The position numbers and the translations under genes are program-made. 64,000 nt of DNA, from contig MPUH01000209.1 in NCBI GenBank assembly GCA_001970955.1, positions 1-64,000 on the forward strand, written 5' to 3'. The notes beneath the pieces were generated by a model. That model did not search any database, was not told the origin of the DNA, and saw only the letters and a list, made by a program, of their open reading frames with translations. Of the stretch, positions 56,461 through 64,000 are shown piece after piece. How positions within the stretch are numbered: the stretch's first letter is position 1; the number at the start of each line of letters is the position of its first letter. Origin of the DNA: Stentor coeruleus. Lineage: Eukaryota; Ciliophora; Heterotrichea; Heterotrichida; Stentoridae.

Positions 56461-58521
56461 ATGTCAATGGAAGAACCCTATCATTTAGCAATTTTAACGA
56501 ACTATCTTGTTCGCCCATGTCCAGGATCTTGTGAGAATCCACAACTATGTCTTTTCTATCATTCTTTAGGAGAAAGGCGTAGATGTCCTTTTAACGGCAA
56601 TGAGCTTGCATATAGCGACCACATGTGTCAAAATGTAAGCAAAGGTATTTCATGCGAAGACTCTTGTAGATACACTCACAACTTCCAAGAAATCGTCTAC
56701 CACCCTAATCGTTATAAAGTTTCTTGGTGTGAACAAGCTAGTTGTAAAGGTTATTACCTTTGTTATCAGGCTCATAGATCTAACGAAAAACTTAGGATTG
56801 CTACGCACTTTACTGTTAGCCCTCAATACACACCAACAAATTTTTCTACACACCTCGACTTGTTAACCTTTAAAGTAAACCTTTGCAACATCTCCGAGCC
56901 TCACAATCCCAAACTTTGTGTTTTTTACCACTCAACCAGAGATAGAAGAAGACTCGGAAATTACTCTTATGAAATGTGTGCTGAAAACGAAAAAGATCTA
57001 TGTGGAAACCCAGATACCTGCTTAAAATCCCACAACAGAGTAGAACAGTTATACCATCCCGACAAGTACAAAATGAAATTCTGTACTTTTTATCCAAAAA
57101 AAATCCATGAGTGTGAATACTCATCATACTGCAGCTTTGCCCATTCAGAAACAGATATAAAAATAGAACTTGTGCACAATTATCAACGTAATGAAGACTT
57201 TTACATGTATAGTTTTAAAACAGTCTGGTGTCCGTTTATTTTACAACATGATAAAGCAATGTGTGTTTATGCTCACAACTGGCAAGACTTTAGAAGAAAG
57301 CCAAAAGATGTGAATTTTACTGATTTAACTCAACCAACTGGTATGTGTTGTGCTTATAACTCAGTCCCTTGCCCATCTTGGAAATCTTCCAATTTCATAT
57401 TATCATATGAAGAAGGTGGGTGTAAAAATATGACTTCATGTAAAAAATGTCATGGATGGAAAGAAATCGAATATCATCCAAACACATATAAAATGAAACC
57501 CTGCTCTCAAGGTAAAAAATGCACAAAACAGCAGGACTGCCCTTTTTATCATTCGAATAAAGATAGAAGAACTTGTGATATGTCCCCATTAAAAGAAGTT
57601 TCTAATAGATTTATAGGAATTACTCCTCATCCCCAGAAACAGTTTTTATCCCCAGAAACTTTTAAAGGTTTCCAGACTCCATTTGTCTTTAAACAAAGCG
57701 CTCCAGTATTTCAACCAAGTTCATCAAATGTTGACCAGGTTAAGCAAATAAATAGTACAACTGATGAATTTGTTTTACATAGAGGTACAGCTAATAGATT
57801 TAATTCTAAAGCTACTGAGGAATTTACGCTACGTAGAAATGAAGCTCCAAAAAACTATCCTTCAGTTGAAGAATTTCCTTTTTTAGGCTCGATGCCATCA
57901 ATGCCTTCAACACCAAATCCTAAATCATTTTCTCGTTGTGATAGTACTTTTTCACAAGGTACACCAGTTAGGACCCCAGGTGGTAATAGTTATCTTATGA
58001 CCCCACAAAGTAAAGATTTAGATTCAAGAGTATTACAATTTCTTTCAAGACATAAACTTAAACATTTATCAAGTCGTTTTAAAGGAGTCAAGTGGGAGGA
58101 TTTAGATACTTTCCACTTGTATGATGATAATGAAGATGAAGAGTTCCAAGAGGCTTGGCTTGAAGAAAAAGAAGACCAAGATCAACTTGATGAACTAATT
58201 ATGACAGATATTGCCTTGTTTACTGGGCAAAAAACTGGACAAACACCTGATTTGAAAAAATTTGCAGGGCAAGATGAAGTTGAAGATTTTATAGTAACTT
58301 TTCCAAAAAGTTCTTTTATACCTACTCATCTTAAATGCCCGATTACTAAGAAACTTATGAGAGACCCTGCGGTTTTCTCTTTAGACGGGAGAACATATGA
58401 GCGGGTCGCTATTATTAAATATATACAAACAAGTTATCAGACATTGGAAGCTCAACAATTGGTGAGGAATCTCCATAGCGATAAATTTATTCGTGAAGAG
58501 CTTTTAAGTAGGTTTTCATAA
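56461..58521 (+). CDS. Unkempt-like CCCH zinc-finger protein with C-terminal U-box
   Basis: A 686-aa protein. The first 370 residues contain a series of about six CCCH zinc fingers (for example CENPQLCLFYHSLGERRRC, CEDSCRYTHN, CPFYHSNKDRRTC), each followed by a YHP-type spacer. This pattern resembles animal Unkempt and plant TZF-type RNA-binding proteins. A polar linker at about 380-610 includes Pro-rich and acidic parts. Residues about 622-680 form a U-box (CPITKKLMRDPAVFSLDGRTYERVAI), the E2-binding fold of E3 ubiquitin ligases. Unkempt carries a RING there, so a U-box in that place is a lineage-specific swap or an independent fusion. The protein probably binds specific mRNAs and ubiquitinates nearby proteins. 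It is convergent with the next gene, 55 bp away. Confidence 0.88.
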   Translation: MSMEEPYHLAILTNYLVRPCPGSCENPQLCLFYHSLGERRRCPFNGNELAYSDHMCQNVSKGISCEDSCRYTHNFQEIVYHPNRYKVSWCEQASCKGYYLCYQAHRSNEKLRIATHFTVSPQYTPTNFSTHLDLLTFKVNLCNISEPHNPKLCVFYHSTRDRRRLGNYSYEMCAENEKDLCGNPDTCLKSHNRVEQLYHPDKYKMKFCTFYPKKIHECEYSSYCSFAHSETDIKIELVHNYQRNEDFYMYSFKTVWCPFILQHDKAMCVYAHNWQDFRRKPKDVNFTDLTQPTGMCCAYNSVPCPSWKSSNFILSYEEGGCKNMTSCKKCHGWKEIEYHPNTYKMKPCSQGKKCTKQQDCPFYHSNKDRRTCDMSPLKEVSNRFIGITPHPQKQFLSPETFKGFQTPFVFKQSAPVFQPSSSNVDQVKQINSTTDEFVLHRGTANRFNSKATEEFTLRRNEAPKNYPSVEEFPFLGSMPSMPSTPNPKSFSRCDSTFSQGTPVRTPGGNSYLMTPQSKDLDSRVLQFLSRHKLKHLSSRFKGVKWEDLDTFHLYDDNEDEEFQEAWLEEKEDQDQLDELIMTDIALFTGQKTGQTPDLKKFAGQDEVEDFIVTFPKSSFIPTHLKCPITKKLMRDPAVFSLDGRTYERVAIIKYIQTSYQTLEAQQLVRNLHSDKFIREELLSRFS

Positions 58522-58576
58522 AACTAACAAAATAAACTTATCCACTCTTCCAACATAATTCATATTATTATATGAT

Positions 58577-60097
58577 TTAGCTTTCAGAACTATTTTTCAT
58601 CACAAAACCTGTAGTTCTCAAAGGATTATGAGATGTCATTTGTCGTAAAGGCACTTTCTTAACATTTGAATTCGAAGTTTTTGGAAGAAGCAACTCCAGT
58701 GTCTGTGAAACATTGCTTTCAGGAATAACTGTTCTTTCTGTTTTTGGTTCTTTATCCTCATGTACCGTCATTTTAATCCCCATTTCTTCAGCTTTATTCA
58801 AAAAATGTCCTACAATAGTACTCATTTTATATTTAACATTCGTCTGTTTATATTCAAATTCAGTATTTTCAACAGGAATATATCCACCATAAGGTATCAC
58901 ATGATTTGGCTTATCTGCAATCTCAGCATATTGTTTTTTTATAATCTTATATTGAGTTTTTGGAATCTCTTTCCCTGTAACATCACTTTCTCTATATTTA
59001 TCTATAGGTGCTAAGTTTAGTTTTTGCATATTAAACAAGGTTTGTGATGAATTTTTAGGCTCTTCTATGTATTTATCTTTAACTTTCCAATACTCTTTTA
59101 GGTTGTCAGTAAATTTCGGAAGTTCTTTTCCATGAACACCTATGCTTATGTTGAAAAATGTATTTTGGTTGTAGTCGTTTGTTTCTTTTTTGACTTTTTC
59201 TTTTAGATCTTTGATTGTAGGACCATCGTTGTAGAAAATTAGGAATTTTTCTCTTTCTTTAAGATGCTCTTCACGGGAAATATGATTGTAGTTAGCTTTT
59301 TCATGAAGGTTTTCAAGAAGTTCTTTTTTCTTTTGCGTATTCATTTGGCTTTGGGATGAGTATCTTGGGTATGCGATATATTCTGTAGATGGACATTTGG
59401 CTAATTTAAAATCAGTTGGGTCAGTGAGTCCTTGTTTATTACGAACTGTTTGATTGAATGAGTTTTTTATATCTTTAAATGAACTGATTTTAGGTTCTTT
59501 CACATAATCCTCAGGGTCAATCCTACTTGTCTCAACCCTAAAAACATTCTCATAAGGTCTTCCACTAACAGGTAAATGCTTTCTTGTCCCTACAAGTTGC
59601 TTTCTCGAACTTATAACTGGCAATGAAGAATGTTTTACAATTGGGTACGTAGCCACTATCTTCTCATTAGCATCATTATCCATAATAACTCCCCTTTTCT
59701 GAATAACCCTCGCCTGATAATTCGGTACTCTAGACTCAAGTCCAAGTCTAAAATTATCCAAAAACCCACTCCTCAATGCATTTTCAGCATTTCTCCTCTC
59801 AACGTCATTCAATTTCCCATCTTTATCATCATCAAACTGTTTGCTTATAAATAAATCCCTATGACTTACAAAACCATCATTATCAATATCATAACTTGGA
59901 TCTGGTAAAAATTCTTTTTTCCTTTCATTCAAAAGTTCTTGTCTAGTTCTTATTCTTGGTCTACCAGGCCAAGGATCTTTAGTCTGTTTATCCTTAAGAT
60001 CTAATGTAAAAATAGTAGTCTGTTCATTTTTCTTAGTCTCAAGTGTCTGCATTAGGTTTCCATTAAGATTGTACTGAGGAGAAATATGATTTTCCAT
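58577..60097 (-). CDS. EF-hand protein of unknown family
   Basis: A 506-aa protein with an EF-hand pair near its N-terminus. Loop 1 is DIDNDGFVSHRD (70-81) and loop 2 is DDDKDGKLNDVE (89-100). Loop 2 has the full set of calcium ligands; loop 1 has Asp in place of the usual final Glu, which can still bind Ca or Mg. The other 400 residues are polar and basic, with repeated short Pro/Tyr motifs (SGRPYENVF, IAYPRYSSQ, VIPYGGYIPV) and no membrane segment. Such EF-hand plus long polar-tail proteins are common in ciliary axonemes and the cortex of ciliates, where Ca controls beating and contraction. That link is inferred. Convergent 3' end only 55 bp from the CCCH gene. Confidence 0.82.
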   Translation of the reverse strand: MENHISPQYNLNGNLMQTLETKKNEQTTIFTLDLKDKQTKDPWPGRPRIRTRQELLNERKKEFLPDPSYDIDNDGFVSHRDLFISKQFDDDKDGKLNDVERRNAENALRSGFLDNFRLGLESRVPNYQARVIQKRGVIMDNDANEKIVATYPIVKHSSLPVISSRKQLVGTRKHLPVSGRPYENVFRVETSRIDPEDYVKEPKISSFKDIKNSFNQTVRNKQGLTDPTDFKLAKCPSTEYIAYPRYSSQSQMNTQKKKELLENLHEKANYNHISREEHLKEREKFLIFYNDGPTIKDLKEKVKKETNDYNQNTFFNISIGVHGKELPKFTDNLKEYWKVKDKYIEEPKNSSQTLFNMQKLNLAPIDKYRESDVTGKEIPKTQYKIIKKQYAEIADKPNHVIPYGGYIPVENTEFEYKQTNVKYKMSTIVGHFLNKAEEMGIKMTVHEDKEPKTERTVIPESNVSQTLELLLPKTSNSNVKKVPLRQMTSHNPLRTTGFVMKNSSES

Positions 60098-60130
60098 ATT
60101 AATTATCTAATGTTTTTTTAAAAATATTTA

Positions 60131-61945
60131 CTATACAGAGCTTTTAAGCCTTTTTCTTTCACAAACATTGAATAAAGAGTTTTGTGGGGATTTTTCTAAG
60201 GATTCAGAAGGCTTTTCGGCCATATGCATCAGTCTAGCTATTGTGTTTTTTAGTAAATTTGTTTCTTCAAGGCAGTCTGCGATGAACATTTTCTTTGTAA
60301 GCTCACAAAACGATGCTTTCCACGTCACTTTCACTAGTTCTAAATGGTTTTGTATTGATTCTTGAAGATTATTTACACATGATGTTACTCTTTTAACCCC
60401 ATTACTTTTATAATTTAATGCAAATGATGAATCAGCTTTACTAAGATTTTCTAGTTTATAATAACTACTCATCTTACCAAGTATCCCTTTTGGTTTTAGA
60501 TTTGTAAATTGATTACTAAAAAAATTCACTGTTGTATGATATATACTCCAATTTATATACACATCATTATGAAATTCATATAAATTTTTATCTTGAGTAT
60601 AAAGCATTTTTAAACATAATTTCTCGTTATCATTTGATAGTTTTTCTATATCTACAAGTTTTAAATCCCATTTTTTTCTAGACTCGGGTTGGATTAAAAG
60701 GTTTACTATTGTTTCGAAATTAGTTTCTACTGCGAATGTTGCATGAAATTGTAATTGGTTGTTTATAAAACGATATGAGATTTGGAGACCGTTATTTAAG
60801 TCAAAAAGAGGGATAGTCATCCAATCAGGACTTGATATGAAAGCTTTAGTTAGGTTTAGACTTATAGAGCTTTGGGAATCCCATTTGAGGTATAATTCGC
60901 AGGCTTCTAGGTNCAATTGGTTGTTTATAAAACGATATGAGATTTGGAGACCGTTGTTTAAGTCAAAAAGAGGGATAGTCATCCAATCAGGACTTGATAT
61001 GAAAGCTTTGGTTAGGTTTAGACTTATAGAGCTTTGGGAATCCCATTTGAGGTATAATTCGCAGGCTTCTAGGTTGTTGTTGAGCTATTTTGATGTTACG
61101 ATATCGATAATAGCTTTTGTGTCNTTGTTGTTGAGCTATTTTGATGTTACGATATCGATAATAGCTTTTGTGTCTAGATAACTTTTGAGGATGTTTAGGA
61201 TATGAAAAGCTTGGATTTGAGACTCACTATATCGTTTTTTAAGAAGGTATTCATCAAGTTTCATCTTTTTAAGCATGTCTATAGGCATTTTTGTTAGCAT
61301 TTGTATGAAGATTTCAAAATCTTTGTTATAATCTCTTGTGCAAAGTTTATAAAGAACATGTAAAGACTTTGTCCCAATAAACTCATCTCCACATAAAGGC
61401 AATAACGTCCCTAATAAAGTTCCAACCTGTTTTTCTCTAATAATCCTATTTCTACCAAAGTACTTTTTTTCAAATGTATCTAATAAACTCATTCTTTGAT
61501 TTGAGTTTCCATTGATACTATTAGAAAAATTTCTAATCATAACCTCATCATCATTTAAAGTATGTTCATCAATAAGACTTTGATAATCATCTTTGATCCC
61601 TAAGAATGTTTTCAATAAATTTTCAATATCTTCAACTGCCAAAGCTCTAAATATCCAGTTTTCTAACTCTAACTTTCTTTTGATTATTGTAGCAGGCTTC
61701 ATAGGATGTAAAGTTTTTCTTGGGAATTTAGGTAACTTGTAATTATGACCAAGAGTTTCTTTGACGTCATCATATAATTTACGAAATTCTTTATATCGTT
61801 TTTGTATAAAATATTGGTAAGAGTCATCGATTATGATCTTAAGTTCATAAACCTATATTGGATTTACTGTGTAACTTGAGTGCAAACATCCAATTTTGTC
61901 TCTGGTTTCAGTTCTGATGATACTGATATCAACTAATTCGTCCAT
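60131..61945 (-). CDS. PX-START lipid-binding protein, two introns
   Basis: Starts MDELVDISIIRTETRDK at 61945. Two 15-nt introns (61853-61867 and 61136-61150) and two assembly duplications (offsets 51 and 162, around N at 61124 and 60913) break the raw frame. With all four removed, 524 codons remain in one frame (523 aa). Residues about 10-120 are a PX domain (QKRYKEFRKLYDDVKETL, KLPKFPRKT), which binds phosphoinositides such as PI3P on endosomes. A helical middle follows. Residues about 310-480 look like a START lipid-transfer domain (RKKWDLKLVDIEKL, then YINWSIYHTTVNFF). PX plus START in one protein suggests lipid transfer at endosomes. The START call is by pattern and less certain than PX. 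Confidence 0.8.
60753..61174. repeat. Two assembly duplications in the PX-START gene
   Basis: A 160-base segment is repeated around the N at 60913 with a few single-base differences. A 50-base segment, including the second intron, is repeated around the N at 61124. The small differences suggest two alleles or chromosome copies that were not merged. Confidence 0.88.
61136..61150 (-). other. 15-nt intron 2 of the PX-START gene
   Basis: GTAACATCAAAATAG in sense orientation, with an identical artefact copy at 61085-61099. Removal joins AIIDI to LNNNLEACELYLKW in frame. Confidence 0.88.
61853..61867 (-). other. 15-nt intron 1 of the PX-START gene
   Basis: GTAAATCCAATATAG. Removal joins SSYT to VYELKIIIDD, completing the first strands of the PX domain and linking it to an ATG at 61945. 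Confidence 0.9.
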
Positions 61946-62527
61946 ATTATTTTGTTATTGTTTGTGTTGAATATTGTGAAAGGTTTTTATGTGATGGAGT
62001 TTATGATTGGGATTATAGGAATTTAAAGGATAGTTTTAGGTCTATTTAAAATTGTTTTTGTTGATAAGTTTTGGGTGTTTTTTTTTAGGATAATTTTAAG
62101 GTTTATGTTTTGGGTTTTTTTTGAGGTTTTTTGGTAGTGGTTTATTATTAGATGGAAATGAAGGGATTTTTGGGAAAAGAAGATTTATTGTATTGGATTT
62201 TTTATGGTAGTTAATTTTATGTTGAAGTGGATGTTGAATAGGATAAATAATAATTAGCGGGTTTTGATGAAATTCGCTTATATTGTATTAGTAATTATAT
62301 AAGTATTCAAGAATAAGTAGTTTAGATATGAAGAAAATATATATAGTAACCACCTATTTTCCTTTAAAAAGCATTTTTTGTTAGCAGTACTAATTATTTA
62401 TTAAAGGCTTATGGACTTCTATAAAAAAAAAAACTGAAAATTATAATAAATCCCATTCCCAACTACGACAATATAATCTTCCCTAAACCATAAGCCCAAA
62501 CTAGCAAAGGAAGACTTAGTTTAATTA
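61946..62527. other. Intergenic stretch, G-rich then C-rich
   Basis: 61970-62180 is strongly G-rich on + (start side of the PX-START gene) and 62440-62527 is C-rich (end side of the next gene). No gene seen. Confidence 0.7.
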
Positions 62528-64000
62528 TTAATTGCTTAGAAGCCTAAACAGCTTCGTTTTTTTAGTCTGAACATTATCCAATGTCTGTTTCTTGGTTTTT
62601 TCCTTACTAAAAACAAACGATCTATTAGACGACAAATTCGCCGAGCTCTTAAAAACTCTCATACTATTCCCTTTATCCCCAATTTTCTGCATACTAGAAA
62701 CCCCTTTAAACGACTTCCCAGCAAAACCTAAATCCTTCTCACCCCCTACCAACATCGACTTTGACGTAATTGTATTATCAGGCTTACTTATAAGGCTTAA
62801 AATACTCAAAGATTTATCATCAATAAGTACTTTAGAACTAAACTGATTCCTTATAAACTTTAATTCCTGTGAACTCTTGAGCATTTTAAACTTATCAAAT
62901 TCCTCATCGTCCATCTCTTCCTTATCCACTTTAAAACTATTAAAAACTCCTTGATTTCCTCTTTGTGCCAATAAATTCTTCTTATCTTCTAATAATTTAT
63001 CTCTCTTTGTCATAATACTCGGCTCATTGTCTATAAAATCCAAATCCTTTCTTTGCCTTTTAAATTCGGCATTGACAACTTTTTTTATCCTTTCCTCATC
63101 ATCTTTCATTAACTGATCCAAATGTTTTCCATATCTCATTTCTTCATCATCATCAACTTTATTCCTATCAATAATCTCTTCTAATTCTTCATCTAAATCT
63201 TCATTTTCTTCATCACTATCTTTTATATTTTTAACTAAATTATCATGTTCTTCATGATCACTACCTAATTCAGCTTCTTCATCTATAAATCTGTTTAATA
63301 TTTTAATAGGTTTAGGGATTATAGGTAAAGATGGAGAATTATCAGTTTGCATACTAAAAACTGGAGGTAAAGTATTTGATATTAAAGGTTCATTTATAGT
63401 TTCTGAAGCTACAGTTAAAGAATCATTTTCTATATCTACAATAGGTGTATCATCTATATCCATATCTTTAGATGAGTCATCAAGTTTTACTGATTCTTTG
63501 TTTTCAGTTTCAGTACTTTCTGATTCAGTTTCTGTGTTAGAAGAGTCTTCATCTGAACTGCTTTGTCCTTCTTCAAGTCTTATGATTTTTTCCATTTCCA
63601 AAGCTTCTTTTTCTTCGTTATCATCAGGAATGTAGTCAGACTCATTATCTTCAGGGTTTTTATTGATTTTCCCAGGAAGGTCAGTTGAAGATTTTGTAAA
63701 AATACTGTCTGCGTGTAAATGAGTAGTTTTCCTATAGTTGATTTCATTTTTCAAAGATTCTCTGAGTATATCCCTTGGGTTTATCTGTTGTTTTTTTACA
63801 ATAAATCCTACAAGTTTCTTTGGAGCTTGAACTTCTAAACTTTCATGTATACTTGTATCTGTAAAAACCCCTTTAGCTAAAACATGATTTGGTTTTTCAG
63901 TTTTACAGTTTTTGATTTTGTCTAGAAATGAACAATTAAAAACTTTAGCTTTTTGCGTTACTAAAATTTCTTCATCTTGTATGTCGATTGACTCCCCTGT
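62528..64000 (-). CDS. Mrc1/Claspin-like replication checkpoint mediator, 5' end outside window
   Basis: Open frame of 490 codons from the right window edge to the stop at 62528, so the start lies beyond the window. The middle holds a Mrc1-type acidic core: NRFIDEEAELGSDHEEHD, then long Asp/Glu runs (DSDEENEDLDEELEEIID), then MRYGKHLDQLMKDDEERIKK and FKRQRKDLDF. Claspin and Mrc1 share this order of an IDEEAELSGSD-type box followed by acidic repeats. They travel with the replication fork and pass the ATR signal to the effector kinase. SQ/TQ sites are few in the visible part. The tail is basic and serine-rich (SSANLSSNRSFVFSKEK). Acidic low-complexity makes chance likeness possible, so this is a probable call, not a certain one. 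Confidence 0.65.
   Translation of the reverse strand, partial: TGESIDIQDEEILVTQKAKVFNCSFLDKIKNCKTEKPNHVLAKGVFTDTSIHESLEVQAPKKLVGFIVKKQQINPRDILRESLKNEINYRKTTHLHADSIFTKSSTDLPGKINKNPEDNESDYIPDDNEEKEALEMEKIIRLEEGQSSSDEDSSNTETESESTETENKESVKLDDSSKDMDIDDTPIVDIENDSLTVASETINEPLISNTLPPVFSMQTDNSPSLPIIPKPIKILNRFIDEEAELGSDHEEHDNLVKNIKDSDEENEDLDEELEEIIDRNKVDDDEEMRYGKHLDQLMKDDEERIKKVVNAEFKRQRKDLDFIDNEPSIMTKRDKLLEDKKNLLAQRGNQGVFNSFKVDKEEMDDEEFDKFKMLKSSQELKFIRNQFSSKVLIDDKSLSILSLISKPDNTITSKSMLVGGEKDLGFAGKSFKGVSSMQKIGDKGNSMRVFKSSANLSSNRSFVFSKEKTKKQTLDNVQTKKTKLFRLLSN

Noticed and set aside
60131-61181. Internal protein repeat in the PX-START gene
   Set aside because: The repeat is created by N-flanked duplicated contig ends; collapsing it restores a single frame.

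Overview
The window looks like macronuclear DNA of a heterotrich ciliate close to Stentor. It is very AT-rich. The standard genetic code fits throughout: UAA, UAG and UGA all act as stops and conserved tryptophans are UGG. Five introns could be resolved, and every one is exactly 15 nt, begins GTAA, ends AG and has A at position 10. Fifteen-nt introns with the standard code are the known signature of Stentor. The gene set (histidine kinases, Rab and Rab-GDI, exocyst Exo70, a tmcB-like giant membrane protein, coiled-coil and EF-hand proteins) fits a large free-living ciliate.

Layout. 0-3.1 kb: non-coding, with a small TA-flanked inverted-repeat element. 3.1-7.4 kb (-): tmcB-like protein. 8.7-12.1 kb (+): a decayed and a near-intact copy of a tandem-FHA gene. 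12.5-14.5 kb: TFKP-repeat protein (-), small acidic secreted protein (+), a gene relic (-). 14.8-22.1 kb (-): Rab GDI, coiled-coil protein, SCLT1-like coiled coil, bacterial-type D,D-carboxypeptidase. 22.5-24.2 kb (+): unknown helical protein. 25.9-32.5 kb (-): C2H2 protein, an indel-poor pseudogene, R2R3-Myb, Rab GTPase. 34.3-41.1 kb (+): WD40/TRP-like channel and hybrid histidine kinase. 42.8-45.6 kb (+): kinase paralogue interrupted by a 607-bp TA-bounded insert carrying the tail of a pogo/Tigger transposase. 47.2-55.7 kb: FCP1-type phosphatase (+), unknown basic protein (-), Exo70 (+), UBTD-like protein (-), one-intron unknown gene (+). 56.5-64 kb: CCCH/U-box protein (+), EF-hand protein (-), PX-START protein with two introns (-), Mrc1/Claspin-like protein running off the right edge (-).

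Several genes share a membrane-traffic theme (Rab, GDI, Exo70, PX-START) or a sensing theme (tmcB-like, TRP-like, kinases). Neighbours are not obviously co-functional. The closest tandem pair is 41 bp apart and the closest convergent pair 55 bp.

Two window-wide patterns stand out. First, intergenic DNA is strand-asymmetric: on the + strand the left flank of almost every gene is C-rich and G-poor and the right flank G-rich and C-poor, whichever way the gene points. Second, each of the 11 single-N gaps sits between two near-identical direct copies, so these duplications are assembly overlaps. Collapsing them restores reading frame in two genes.
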